A stretch of 64,000 bases of DNA from Pristionchus mayeri (GCA_036245805.1 BTRK01000004.1:38838907-38902906); one strand, 5' to 3'. Counted from the first letter of the stretch, positions 12,501 through 24,162 are shown. A program made the numbers and translations. Notes: generated by a model not told the origin, from the sequence alone.

Positions 12501-14218
12501 ACGAGCCCCACTATTGAGTGACATCTCGCCTTAAATAGAGACACAATGTTACGATCACTAAATGGGGGTAGGATGGGACTTGTGAGACAGGATGTCGGAT
12601 AGGGAAGAGGGGAAGAATCGAAATGGGATCGAAGAGGGAATCAGAAGAGTCGGAACGTTAACAGATGATCATGTGCGGCGCTGCTCCGCTCTCCAAGGAA
12701 CTAAGTGATGAGTTTCAAGCGAATCATCCGAACGTCAAATACATCGTACAAAGTGATCGTGTGATTCCATATTTCTTCATCATAAACACAGTAAGGGGAA
12801 ATGTAAAGGCAAACACTGCTTGGGCAGTGTCAAATGGATGATTTTTTTAAAAAATACGTTTGTTAAATTAATATACAAATAATCCTCTAGGCTACGGAAT
12901 GAGCGAGACCGGAATGAGCCACGTACCCTTGCTACTCCAAGAAGGAGTCAACGCAGCCGCTGGAGTTCCTGCTTCGTTTTACGAACAAAAAGTATCAATG
13001 TTTTTTTCATGAAAATATACTTAGAAAATATACACATAGTCATCTGTGATACCGTCCTTATGGATTACTTGAAATGCATGAACCAGTGCATGTATGACTC
13101 ATTTCCAGATTGTTGAACCGACTACACATACAGTCTGCAAACAATGGGGCGAGCTGTGGATACGAGGAGCTCCACAGACTGCGGGATATCTGAATAATCC
13201 CGAACCTACTAAGGAGCTCATCGACGATCAAGGATGGATTCACACTGGTGAGATTCCTGAGCTGAATATGTTTCCACGAAAAATGTTTAAAAATGAATCT
13301 TCAACGCACATGATAGATATCTATTTGAACTGATTATCACTTGAGCTATAGCAAGGTGATCTAAAAATCGGGAAAACAATAAATCGATGCACATCTATAC
13401 GGCTTTACGAATTTATTTAGGCGATATTGGCTACGTCGACGAGCGTGGGTTCCTGTACATAGTCGATCGCATGAAAGATATGATCAAAGTGAGCTACAAG
13501 ACGCAGGCTAACCAGGCATGGTTTTGCAATTATGCTTGTGATAATACTTTGCTATCTCAAGGTTGCTCCCGCTCAAATAGAAGGAATCTTACTCACTCAC
13601 CTCAAAATTCGAGACGCGGCTGTTGTTGGAATCACCGTTGATCAGAAGGTTCGCAAACATAAACAAGACAATGTAAACTTACTAATTGTCTAGGTTGGCG
13701 AACTAATTCGCGCCTTTGTTGTGAGGGCTGATGACACACTGGAATGTGAAGAAGTCGAGGCACTGGTCGCAGGTTAAATGCATCCGTTTTCATGTTTATT
13801 ATTTATTCTCTGTGATACTGGGCACTAGATCGAATAATCGTGGTAGAATGATAGATAAACAATCAATGGGCCCTTCTGTAAAACGTTTTCAAAAGGTTCC
13901 CAACGTCTCAAAAATGATTATGTGAAAGTTCTACAGAAGGGTATATTTTTTGGTTATCATCCAGTAGGTCATCCGACCTAGCGCCGTGATTCTGTAACGT
14001 ACTGTGCGTGATCTAAAACAGTACGTCGACCTCGGATTTAAGTATGTTTCTGTTGTTTCAGGCAAGCTCGCTGAGTACATTACTGGAGGAGTGTTCTTCA
14101 TGGAAGCGATTCCCAGGTGCTAAACACAACTTTTTCAATCAATTTATCGATGTCGAATTACAGGGCTCCCACTGGTAAAATCATTCGACGTGCACTCAAA
14201 GAGTTAACAACAGCTTGA
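9561..14218 (+). CDS. Acyl-CoA synthetase / 4CL-luciferase-like AMP-forming ligase, 19 exons
   Basis: The protein would activate a carboxylic acid with ATP to an acyl-AMP and then to the CoA thioester. Exons: 9561-9620, 9975-10082, 10391-10444, 10527-10615/6, 10882-10955, 11169-11275, 11569-11671, 11739-11859, 11903-11960, 12016-12147, 12228-12314, 12665-12752, 12891-12991, 13109-13247, 13421-13488, 13562-13648, 13694-13772, 14062-14116 and 14164-14218 (TGA). Joined length is about 550 residues, normal for the family. Motifs in order: phosphate loop YSSGTTGLPKGV (exon 8), SYGMSET (exons 12-13), GELWIRG (14), GWIHTGDIGY and DRMKDMIK (14-15), and the catalytic-lysine motif PTGKIIRR near the end. 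The C-terminus is TTA, not a PTS1 signal. Two oddities: exon 4 lacks a GT donor and runs into TGA at 10617, and exon 7 is tandemly duplicated. An AATAAA lies about 150 nt past the stop. Expression as a full protein is uncertain. Confidence 0.8.
11276..11655 (+). repeat. Two-copy 190-bp tandem duplication spanning synthetase exon 7
   Basis: About 190 bp (intron end plus exon) is repeated: 11276-11465 and 11466-11655. Both start 'gttggaatt' and contain the acceptor 'acatttgtag'. The exon copy in the first unit (11381-11465) reaches an in-frame TAA just before its donor. The second (11569-11671) stays open and joins in frame with exon 8. The first copy would therefore have to be skipped. Confidence 0.85.
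13820..13985. mobile_element. Intronic MITE, family with 'cgacctagcgcc' end
   Basis: It lies in the intron before synthetase exon 18. It shares 'cccttctgtaaaac', 'acagaagggt' and the end 'catccgacctagcgcc' with 34216-34412, and weaker versions are at 34996-35152 and 53615-53765. The left half is partly inverted in the right half. Confidence 0.6.
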
Positions 14219-14460
14219 TTCAGAAATTGTCTATAGATCCAAGCATATTTTTAGCAGTGATGATCAATTTATTAAACTTCCCACGGAGCATATGTTATTT
14301 TAAAAGCATGGTCAATCACCAATATACGGTGAAAATATATTCGTATTATAATTTTATGAAATGCAATCACAATAAATATTAAAGTTCATTGCGATGTTTT
14401 ATTTTTACTCAGATACCCAGTCTCCTCTCATTCCGTTATTTTGATTCTCGATATACATTC
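14219..14460. other. Synthetase 3' region
   Basis: AT-rich sequence after the stop codon, with an AATAAA near 14371. No further gene is seen before the duplicated flank resumes at 14461. Confidence 0.5.
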
Positions 14461-16104
14461 GCGTCCACCTGTGCGTTGAAGGCCGAGTAGCGAAAATTTG
14501 AAAACAGATCTTGACGAGTTCTCGAAGTCGAAGCATAAATCTCAGTGCATGTGAGAATTGGGGGATGAGTTCTAGCAACCAAAGATTGAACCGCTTGTGG
14601 CATTGAATTAAAACTAATTTACTTTAAATAAAAATATTTTAATGAAATTTCGCCCCAGTAAAATAACGCATATATTTATTTTGTCGGAAAACAATGGATT
14701 ACATGGACACTTGTGATTGCAACATATGCACTGATTGTTTCATGATGGGCTCACTATACTGAGATACAGAATAACTCTCATTTTTCATAAAATTGTTCAT
14801 AGATAGTTATTGTAATAAACTCTTAAATCGATGCAAAATGTCCCGTGGAGGTGTTTATAACGGAAAAGAACCCACGGATTGCTGAACAATATTGATTGTA
14901 CTGGAATAAGCGCCACGCTGGATTTTTTTTAAAATTTTTGAAATGTTTTTCCACATCTGATTGTTCATATTGTCAAAATCAATGGAATGCGTGTGTATCG
15001 TGTTTTGTGGGGGGCGCAGCGCACTCCACTATCTAGCCAAACGAGCAAATTCGTTGACTGGAACCTTCCAGAATAATCCAAAGAGAGGAAAAAGGACTGG
15101 AACCTTCCAGAATGCTCCAAAGAGAGGGAAAAGGACTGGAACCTTCCAGAATAATCCAAAGAGAGGAAAAAGGACTGGAACCTTCCAGAATATTCCAAAG
15201 AGAGGGAAAAGGACTGGAACCTTCCAGAATATTTCATAGAGAGGGATGGCACCTTCTTTATCTTTCAAAAGAGAGGGAGACGCCTGCTGGCGCAATGAGA
15301 TGAAGGAAACGCCTGGGCAACCCGGATCTCGCCAGTCGATTGCGCGCGCCGTGGCATAATATAGCGAAAGCGTTAAATGGTCTGTATATATGTTGTTATC
15401 ATATTTGTCATCGGCCTGCATTGTATTTCGTTATTATCGATGATATAATTGTTTGATCCATTTCGATTCTTCTGAGCCTTCCAAGGAAATATTTTAAAAG
15501 GAAGCGAAGGATAAGACTGAGAAGGAGACGAGTGGAAGTGGAGAAAAGAATACGGATTATGCATCCGCTTCTGGTCTCTGATTCCAGGTTGCAACTGGTG
15601 GTTACGAATGACGGATTCCGAACGATATGTAACAAACGCGTAGTTATGCGTTGATTTCATTAATCCAATATTTGCATTCGAATTAGAACAAAGCATTCGG
15701 TGCACATGGATTAAAAACATAATATTAAAACGGAAAAGAAATGTATTCCGAGCAGTTTCTGATCAGCCGTAGTTCAACATATTTATGTCAAGGAAAACTA
15801 ATTAAACTCTAGCAAATAAGACCTCATTTGTCTAAGAGGAACAATATATATCTTATAAATCTGATTTATTCAATACGAAATGCAAGTGTATCTTGTGCAG
15901 CACCCGTTCTATATTTTTCTGTCGAGTGATCAACAAGAGGGCACAGAGAAAAAATAGTGTAAAACATAACTCGATGTGCCCTTGACCTCACATAACACCT
16001 CATTTCGTTGCAGCATTATATCTCCGTTTTTTTTTCATCTAGCCAGTACAAAGCCGTGACACAAACAACTAAAACGTCCACCATTACAATTCAGCTCCCT
16101 CTCG
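14461..16104. repeat. Second copy of the synthetase 5' flank
   Basis: It aligns in patches with 2275-3740 and with 9370-9560. Shared words include 'ccacctgtgcgttga', 'gtatcttgtgcagca', 'aactcgatgtgcccttgacc' and the sequence around the start codon. Its central part carries an unrelated insertion with the minisatellite at 15056-15248. The uninterrupted join 'gcagcacccgttct..gagtgatcaacaagag' shows what the first copy looked like before element 1 inserted. Confidence 0.65.
15056..15248. repeat. 39-bp minisatellite, five units, each with a heat-shock-element motif
   Basis: Units start at 15056, 15095, 15134, 15173 and 15212 and are nearly identical. Because 39 is a multiple of 3, several frames stay open on both strands; I do not call these coding. 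Every unit contains 'ggaaccttccagaat', which is three alternating nGAAn/nTTCn pentamers, the consensus heat-shock element bound by HSF. A degenerate sixth unit seems to follow to about 15285. Confidence 0.85.
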
Positions 16105-17200
16105 ATGGCTACCATCTCTCGGACTGACGAATCACTTAAGAAATGGAGATCGTCGCTGAATGATGTGAGTGTTTGTTACATCCTTGGCTTAACTTGAAGG
16201 GGGGGGGGTATCCTTGTTGCCCAAGCTACCGTCAATTGTATAGCGGTAGGCAAAAAAATATCCCGGCTTTCATTTGTGTGCAGGGGTGCGTAAGAATTTT
16301 GCCCACTCCGGCGCATCCTGAACCCCCGAGTACAGTATCCCTAAGTGTCATACAGTACCCAATCCTTCTACCGCACCTGAAAAGCCGTTGTTCGGTTATC
16401 GTGAACTGACTATTTAGGTACATGAACTCCCGATGCAAACGTGTTTTGCACATTATCTCATGAACAATATATTCTCAGGACGTTCTCAAATCTCCCTGTA
16501 CGCCAGTTGCGATCCCTGAAGAGACGCTTATTGAGCGTATTTTGAGCTCGCTCAATGCGCACGCATCTAAGCACCCTCAGAAAGCTGCTGTGGTAAAGTT
16601 AGATTTTTTTGTATTGAAGATCATTCATGTAATTAGTCCACACGCTATGCAAACGTCCGTTCGAATGACGATCGCTTTGTATTGAAGCAACCCAATATTT
16701 CCCATTTTATTTTATATTTAGCATCGAATGAATACAATAGTTGCATTACCATGTGTATATATTGGTTATATAAATATGCTTTGTTCCAGATCGAGGCTGC
16801 AAACCAGGAACGTTCCTTGACCTACCAGCAGATTCATGATCGTGTCAGTCACTGCACGATAACCGAATTACAGTATTCTAGGTTACGGTATAACGGGGGT
16901 GTGTTGATTGAGTTTTTCTCTCAGGCACTCTCCTTCGGGTCATTCCTCCTTTCGCACGGGTTCTCAATCGGCGATCGCGTGACCGTGGCACTGCCTAACT
17001 CGATTGAGTACGATTGAGAGTACACTTTATTATCCACATTTTGCAGAAGCGGAACTCATCAAAGTGCACGAGTGTTTTTAGAGAGAGAAAAAACCCTACT
17101 CATTATCCGCTTTACTGTGACCACAATGCAAACCCTTTGCAGAGGTGGAATTCACTGACATAAATCAGACGAGACCATGCACCAGCTACGCCCTCAAGTT
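16105..17200 (+). pseudogene. Truncated acyl-CoA synthetase duplicate
   Basis: Four exons match the first copy: 16105-16164 (MATISRTDESLKKW), 16479-16592, 16790-16843 and 16925-17014 (ending NSIEYD). As in the first copy, exon 4 runs directly into TGA with no GT donor. Sequence equivalent to 10756-11158 of the first copy, including exon 5, is missing. A scrap of exon 6 (HETMHQLR) follows at 17168 and then stops. No AMP-binding motif remains, so the copy cannot make an enzyme. Confidence 0.85.
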
Positions 17201-17589
17201 GCCTAGTCTCAACATATTCACCGAAATCCACGATGAAAAATTTTTTTCTGTCGCAAAAGGGTCTCGTTCTGCTACATTTTTAGGGGAGATCCGTGATAAA
17301 CTAACTTCAACATCTAACAAGTCGAGGAAGAGGAAGATTAGAGCAGCAAGTGCTGTGGCTAAGGTCAAACCAGGGCATCGATCAACGAAGAAAAATAAGG
17401 AAGAGTAGCAGGAGATTGTCAAGCACACCGAGATGACCAGGAAGAGACCCCGGGCCGTTCGAAGGGGAATCTGAAATATGTGTATTCATGCATGGCAATT
17501 CAAAATCAGTTTTCAATTTCAAATGACGAGATAATCCGAGATATTTTCGTCTGCTATCTTCTATTATAAATACTACGAAAGATTAGAGT
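17201..17589. other. Unassigned stretch past the synthetase pseudogene
   Basis: A plus-strand open frame continues to 17408 with a lysine/arginine-rich tail (KSRKRKIRAAS). It has no recognisable domain and no clear splice context, so I do not call it a gene. Confidence 0.3.
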
Positions 17590-18006
17590 TTAACTCGCTT
17601 TATTTCGAAGTTCGTACACACTTAGGCAAACGAGAATGTAGGAGTAAACGGATACAAATAGAGCAGGAAAGATGGGAATGAATCCCAGATAACACGCGAA
17701 GTCCATTGCCACGACGGAGGCTAGGAGAAGGATTGAGGAACCGAAGAGGAGGAGAGGAAGGTGGAACTGGAATTGGTGGATATTTGAGGGAAATTGAAGA
17801 TCAAAAGATCTGCATCAGATATTTATTGCTAATATAATGTGGCATACCTTGCTGCGTAAGATGGAAATAAGTGCGCAGTGAGGAATCACACTGGATATGA
17901 GCAGGAAATAGAGCGGCGGCGTGGCGAATGGATAGTAGAGTGACGATAGAACCGACATTATTGCGATGAGGGGGATCATCACATTGAGTGCGGCTACTTC
18001 GGCAAC
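17590..18006 (-). pseudogene. Fragment of the multi-pass membrane family (exons 3-4)
   Basis: Exon 3 equivalent 18006-17848 is 159 nt, the family length, and reads VAEVAALNVMIPLIAIMSVL. Exon 4 equivalent 17766-17590 reads FHLPLLLFGSSILLLASVVA and ends ELRNKAS then stop. The family donor position after ELRNK reads 'gcgagt', so a GC donor is possible. I find no later exon downstream. Each exon encodes one two-helix hairpin. No start exon is visible upstream. Confidence 0.7.
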
Positions 18007-18653
18007 CTGAACAATATAAGAGACATTCCACGAGAAAACGTACCAACTCCCGGATGACTTTTTTGCAACCCTCCTCAATATTTCGCTGGTTCACATACCG
18101 AGTGCTGATATTTGGCCCAACATGAAGGGCTCTGGTGCACTTTCCGAAAAATGCTACACCTGGCCCAAAAAAAATCGAAAATTTCAAATTTTTTAAGAGC
18201 ACGATATTATAGGTTTTTTAGGTATATTTTTTGATAAAAGTAACGAAAAACTTACTTGCGATACGATGCTATACGATGCTGATAAAGTGTTGAAAACGCC
18301 GATTTTCGACGATTTTTGGCCGTCCTGAAAAGTTTATAATGCACTTTGCAAAAACTAACTTTATTTTCGAATTCTACGTGAAAAACTACGTATAATACAA
18401 AAATTTCACAAAAATTCAGGGGTGCGCTTATAGTTTCCAGCCGACTCTAGAGCAACCTCTCAGAGGAAAACCATCACACTTTCTCCAAATCGTGCCGAAT
18501 GGTCGCTTTTGAATATCGAAACTTATTTATATATCGAATCAAACAATTTGAGATCATGATCAGGTAATTTGAAGTCTTAATCTTGAAATTTGCACTTTTG
18601 GAAATTCCAAATTTCTGTGATTTCCCTAATATCGATATTTTTTCGTCATAATT
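18007..18653. other. No gene recognised
   Basis: AT-rich sequence without supported exons. Confidence 0.4.
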
Positions 18654-19246
18654 AGGTTTTCAATCGTCGTAAACGCCAAATATTACGTATTATGTATTTC
18701 TAATGCATATTTACATCGTTTTTGTGCACATACCGCTCAATTGAACACTCTCATGAATAGAAAACTCGAAAAAATACGATATTTTTCAAAAATTTTCGAA
18801 ATTTTGCGATTTTGGTACACTCTGAGATTGCTATTTGAAGTTCAACAACGTCATTTTTCGCTCAGAATGACTATATCCAACGTATATAATCATTTACGAT
18901 TGGTTTATAAGCCATCTGGCGAAAAATATTTTTTTCATTATTTTCAAAATGGATCGAAATTTTCGAAAAACTAAATTTCGCCAGATGGCTACCAAACCAA
19001 TCGGGAATGATTATATACATTGGATATAGTAATTCTGAGCGAAAAATGACGTTGTTGAACTTCAAATAGCAATCTCAGAGTGTACCAAAATCGCAAAATT
19101 TCGAAAATTTTTGAAAAATATCGTATTTTTTCGAGTTTTCTATTCATGAGAGTGTTCAATTGAGCGGTATGTGCACAAAAACGATGTAAATATGCATTAG
19201 AAATACATAATACGTAATATTTGGCGTTTACGACGATTGAAAACCT
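18654..19246. repeat. Near-perfect 0.6-kb palindrome
   Basis: The left arm from 'aggttttcaatcgtcgtaaa' is repeated inverted up to 19246, with the centre near 18950 and few mismatches. Open frames on the two strands are mirror images of each other and are not genes. Probably a fold-back or MITE copy; I could not define a target duplication. Confidence 0.8.
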
Positions 19247-19340
19247 TTCGACATCATTATATTGTTCATGACAATACAAAGTGTTCTTTTTATCCTTGTG
19301 ATATAGGGAGAGGGGTCTAACAAGTCTTAATAAATACTGT

Positions 19341-19342
<2 letters not shown>

Positions 19343-19422
<80 letters not shown>
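19343..19422. repeat. (GA)n microsatellite, about 40 units
   Basis: Uninterrupted GA dinucleotides for about 80 bases. The minus-strand SL-repeat frame across it is an artefact. Confidence 0.95.
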
Positions 19423-19423
<1 letters not shown>

Positions 19424-19429
<6 letters not shown>

Positions 19430-20429
19430 CCCCTTCGCTTCCAATTCGAATTGTACACGGACGGAAATCGCATTCACTCAGATATTTATCTCCTTCTCCA
19501 TCTGCCCTTCAATTGTTAGAAAAAAAAACAATTAAAGTTCGAATCGAGCACACACATTAGATGCACTTTATTTGCCAACTATCCCAGTTTCCTGTGTTTA
19601 TTGTCTGGTTTGTACTGATCGTGCCTATGTAACATACTCAAATAATATTTCGGGTTTCAAATCATATTATAATTTATCTATGTCGTGCTTTCAGTTTAAT
19701 ACACAAATTCAACAGTCATGCTATTAATCGCCGATCAGAAAAATGTAACTACAATGAATACTGGGCGCCAATTCACAAGTAAGTACTTTCGGTAGTTCGA
19801 TCTAGGCATTTCAAAACGGTTTGTTCGGCTCGTTAAAATGCCTTCACACTACACTAAAAGGCATACGAAACATGGAGGAACGCATGACAAATAGCCATAA
19901 AAATATCAAAGCCCACTGATCTATCGTAACCAGCACTGCGGAGGGCGAATCGGCACGGTCCGGGCCAAGACTTCGACGACACGTCTACATAGGTGCGTAT
20001 CTCAAGGAGTGTTAACTGGAAGTACGGTGCTGATTTTAAGAATCTTTAAAGATCCATAGCAGGTTGGAGCAGAAGTACAATTTTTGTTTCCATCTATTCC
20101 TTGTCTTCGAGATAATCGGAATCGAGGTCCATGGACCCGTGCTGGGGATCGAAGTGAGTGAACAATTACGGACTAGAGTCTAGATAAGAGTTAGGACCCT
20201 CATTCTCGCATTGTAGTGAAGGAAAATAATGAAACGTTTAGTACTCAACCATGTTCTCAGTGTGAACTCAGTGTGACTTGCTGAGTCTCGAACCTTGGAC
20301 TGACGAAATGTTCTCGCTCACTTCCACATTTTTCAACGGAAAGACTGTGAAAACGATATTTGTTTCTTTCGAAGAATCGGAAAACACAAAGTATGTTAAA
20401 ATCGATGTAATACCATTTTTAGAGAGTTA
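19424..20429. other. No gene recognised
   Basis: No convincing exons. A short open stretch (20302-20429) beginning MFSLTS runs into the mariner-like element; removing the element gives an immediate stop, so I do not call it. Confidence 0.35.
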
Positions 20430-21681
20430 TCAGGTTGTAACATAAGTTTTGTCGCGTCCAATCTCTTATGCATTTTAACCTCAGAAATTCTTCGAATTAA
20501 TTTAATCTCTATTTCGTTATTCATCATCAGTGAGGGCCTTCGTACTCTTTCTTACGCGCTTTACTTCAGCCCTGTCAAGGCAGTTGAGGAGGCACATTAG
20601 TCAGACAAAGTTGTACTGAGATAAGGATTACAAATCATTTTCACGCATCAGCTCTTCTTGAAAAGGATAAATTATGCCGATTTTGTGTGATTTGCGTAAA
20701 GTACTACATATGTGCATAATTTTGAGCCACTCACGGATAATGACAAACGAAAATCGTTCTAGAAATGTAGACGAGTTTGTATAATGTGGATGGTTGGTGA
20801 CGGTCGCGAAAACTTTCGCAAGCCGAATTTTCTTCTCAATAGATATCCAGATCCAAATAGTGGTGGAATATAGTTCACCCAAAGTGGTCAGTATGCAGAC
20901 AATGTTTGGGGTAGATTGGGTTCTGTTGAGATAAGTGGCTCCATTCAGAACGATGGTATGTAAATTAAACTAATGAAATCGGCACTTTGTTCATATTCCT
21001 ACCTCGCACACATGTTCAATACCTGATTTGTTGTGTCCATCCTTCCCTTACTAGTATCTACTTGGGATAAGTTTGGAAATAAATAGCTTTTGAATGACAA
21101 TCTTTAATTCGAAACACCTAAACTTGCATATTTTGGTAAAATTGTGCGCGAATTGAATTAATAAAAATTCAAATTTCCCACAAGTGGAGTGTTCTTTCTC
21201 TCAGTTGTTTAATGATAAATTATACCTCCATGAGTGGTAATTGGAACGCACTTATGTTAGTCACTGTTGTTGCAATTCTGGATTCAGAAGAGTTGGTCAA
21301 GTTGGCTAGGAATCAGCGGCTAACCTTACACTCAGTGAAGTATATCTTTGATTCCGCTCAACATAGCACCATATCTGGCGTATATTTTGAAAGAGCATTG
21401 ACGGGGAATATCACCATGCTGTAGAAGTTTGGTTCATTATTCATCTCTGCGAACTAGCACCTGATCAAACGAATTCAAAAAAATCTGCACCAAATTTAAA
21501 TCAGTTCATATTAATATTTTTCGCATAGCCAGCGTGCGCAGTTCAGCTCTACCCTATGGTTTGAATGTGCATGAACACCCCAAACATATACTAGGAGGTC
21601 AGGCATTGATAATGTTTGAGAAGTATCCTTCATGGAAATATTGTGAACCTCCGAAATGCGACAAAACATGTTACAACCTAA
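20430..21681. mobile_element. Mariner-type element without recognisable transposase, copy 1
   Basis: The termini are 'tcaggttgtaacataag' at left and the inverse ending 'ttacaacctaa' at right, flanked by TA on each side. The length is 1252 bp, typical of mariner. Internal frames (for example from 21212) have no visible D,D34D motif. Near-identical sequence lies inverted at 61468-62724. Confidence 0.8.
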
Positions 21682-21759
21682 TAGTTAGATCATGGACTAA
21701 ATCTTTGTTTGAACTTTAATTAACTGGCCTTTAACGCAAAGGAACACAATTAATTATAG

Positions 21760-22391
21760 GGACGAGGTGATTCGCCATATACGTCTACTACAGGCGAATC
21801 ATGCTATTATTGAAGTGGAGACTAACGGTAACCCAAACATATTCAATTTATCCATCTTCGCTATTGATACGTACAATCAAAACATCCATATATTTTCAGT
21901 GTCATTGTTGAAAGATGTCGCCGATATCGTGGACAGAATCAGTTTGTGTGTTCCTACTGCAAGGAAGCGATGAGTAGAATGACCTATGAAGAGAAGGAGA
22001 GACTTATCTCCACGATTCTTGCGAAGAAATGTTCCGATTTTGATGCGACACAATCATTCATTACTTTATCCTTGGAAGAAGCTACCACTATTTCTAACGT
22101 AAGCGTGTGTCATCTTCATATCTGATTTGGCCCTTTTCGAAGCTTTTAATTTTAAATTATATTTTTCTATGAATAATCACGAGGCAGTCAAGCAACAAGG
22201 CATACATTTATTTATAGAATCTCGTCATGAACATTGGTGAAAAACCAGTCTTATTCAATGCTAAAACGAAAGAAAATTCGACGGGATATTTTGACAGCGG
22301 AAGATATCTAATCACAATTGCGGAATCCAAGAGTAGTCGAGATGAACGAAAGTTCATCGAAGTCATGCATGAAGACATGCAGTTTATTTGA
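21760..22391 (+). pseudogene. Unrecognised gene or gene remnant
   Basis: Candidate exons: 21760-21828 (DEVIRHIRLLQ), 21907-21974 (SLLKDVADIVDRI), about 21970-22098 (MTYEEKERLISTILAKKC), and 22218-22391 (NLVMNIGEKPVLF, stop TGA). Introns with gt..ag ends are present, but exon 2 stops in frame before the third piece begins in another frame, so the model is broken or wrong. It could be the C-terminal part of an F-box-type protein. That is a guess; I recognise no domain. Confidence 0.35.
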
Positions 22392-22942
22392 ATACTTAAA
22401 CCAAGTTTCGGGACATTCGTACAGTTGTTGTGTTGCGTTGAAAAATAAACAGTCTGAGCTTATAACTTACAATCTGGGAAAATCGATGAATATCAAGGCA
22501 AAATTTAACTGGTTATTGCATTTTATTGTATTGAAATCTTACTAACTGGTTATAGTGTGTCACTATTGTATAATGAAGTCTATTCTGAGGAAATGCAAAA
22601 TTTTAAATTCTAAAAAATATTATTGTCAGAAACATGACAGAGGAGGGTATGGGAAGAATCAAGCCAAGCGGGTGACCCCTCCCTCCTCCTATTCCTTCTC
22701 TTCACAGCCCTCGCCCTCTCTCCAATTAACAGAGGACCCACAGAGGGGGGGGGGGGATAGAGAGCGGGTGGGAGGGAGTGTGAGAGGGGGAGAGAAACGG
22801 AGATTGTGAGGCACAGCTCGCGTAAGACTAGAACGCGTCCCGTCCACTTCTCTGCCCCCCCCCCCCTCAGTCCCTGGCGCACTCTTTCCTGTCCACACTC
22901 TCTACTTCGGCATCATATCTGTTCTACTTTCCACACTTGGGC
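22392..22942. other. Low-complexity purine/pyrimidine stretch
   Basis: Between 22670 and 22900, C/T-rich and G/A-rich tracts face each other and could fold back. It sits directly upstream of the start exon at 22943. No gene is seen. Confidence 0.4.
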
Positions 22943-23641
22943 ATGGACGACGACGACCCTAAGGTTAATTTTTTATTATCATCATTTTTTACCAATCGGA
23001 TCTCTAATCTCTAAATTGTATCAGAGTTCGTTATAGTTTTACTATGTGTATGTATGACACAAACTTTATTTTACTCAAACTCCCAATTTTTATCGTGCAA
23101 TATCATGCAATGTGTATGCAAAAATGTATGCTGATGCTCTTTCCTCATCCTTCCCATAATTATCGTTTTAATTATGCAGTATGTCCTAATCTTCGCTTCG
23201 CTCTTCGGAGTCTCGTTGCTCTCAGTGGTTACCGGATTGGTGTTCGACGTATCTCAATGGATTGGCGGAACACTGTTTGTCATTCTGCTAGTAGCAGTAT
23301 GCTTTCACATGAAAGAACGAAGCAAAGCTCCAGGATCGGTAAAAAATGCAAAATTTGATCACTTTAAACTAAGATTTTATCAGGCCGCGGAAGCCGTACT
23401 TTTGAATGTGGTGATTCCGGTTTTAACGGCTTACTCAGTATTGTCGCAATTGGTTATTCCAGTCGCCACAACGGCTTTTCGAGTAGTGCTGATCGCATAT
23501 ATTTTGCCAGCACTCCAGTTGATGTACCTTACCAGAAAACACGTTCGTCGACATTTTACACTGGAAATATTCACAATGATCGTATAATTCACGTACAATT
23601 CGGAACTTCAGCTCCACCATCCCCTCATTCTCTTCTGCTCT
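22943..23641 (+). pseudogene. Truncated member of the multi-pass membrane family
   Basis: Exon 1 is 22943-22963 (MDDDDPK). Exon 2 is 23180-23338 (159 nt, with SQWIGGTLFVIL) and exon 3 is 23384-23542 (159 nt, LLNVVIPVLTAYSVL). Exon 4 starts at 23612 (LHHPLILFCSS), but similarity ends after about 11 codons near 23641 and the frame then wanders to a stop near 23828. Exons 2 and 3 keep the family lengths and phase 0 boundaries. Only two complete hairpins (four helices) of the usual seven remain. Confidence 0.75.
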
Positions 23642-23833
23642 TCTCAGGCCACTCACTTATCTATACACATGCCCTTCTTGTTTCTCTTCATACTCGAGTT
23701 CTGGCCGGTTAACAACTGTAGCGTGTCTGTATATTTTGAAAACACATTTTGTTGTTGCATTTACTTCATTGTCAGGTTGATAGGGCTAATTTCCTATTTC
23801 AGTCAGCCATGTCAGTGTGATAGATCTTAATTA

Positions 23834-23880
23834 CCATACTAAATCTCGCGCGCCGCAATAAAGCGCGAGATTTAGTATGG
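23834..23880. repeat. 18-bp-stem hairpin
   Basis: Arms 23834-23851 and 23863-23880 are perfect inverted repeats of 'ccatactaaatctcgcgc' with an 11-nt loop. Complementarity continues outward with one mismatch. It could be a tiny palindromic transposon or a small-RNA precursor; sequence alone does not decide. Confidence 0.7.
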
Positions 23881-23998
23881 CAATTATCTCCATTCGCACA
23901 GGCATTGGCATTTCACTGTATTTATCGCCTCTTTTCTCACTAAAGTTCGTGCAGTTCGGCTAATCGTCTCTTCATTATACGCACTCTCTCTCATGGGT

Positions 23999-24088
23999 GA
24001 TCGGGCACCAAGTCTATTGAGAACTATGAAGTCATACCGCAGTTGATCTATCAAAATCGGACTTCATAGTTCTAATCCGACCCGATTA
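23999..24088. mobile_element. Short hairpin MITE
   Basis: 'gaactatgaagtc' and 'gacttcatagttc'-type arms surround the core 'ttgatctatcaaaa'. The same core and arm design recur at 42107-42208. About 90 bp. Confidence 0.6.
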
Positions 24089-24162
24089 GATTGTGTGGGA
24101 AATGAAGAGACAATTACTCGAATTACGAAATTTACTTCTTACTTGTCCCTCCACAGCCGGCT

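Noticed and set aside
15029..15421. Long open frames on both strands across the minisatellite
   Set aside because: They arise because the repeat unit is 39 nt, a multiple of three. There is no start context, splice support or family resemblance.
18989..19477. Serine-leucine repeat ORF
   Set aside because: Product of the (GA)n tract joined to one arm of a palindrome.
21212..21424. Conserved small protein found twice (also 61726-61938)
   Set aside because: Both lie inside the two copies of one mariner-type element, so the conservation is that of a recent transposon. No domain or catalytic motif is visible.
23834..24088. CRISPR-like or prokaryotic hairpins
   Set aside because: No repeat-spacer array exists. 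Introns and transposon types show a nematode nuclear sequence.
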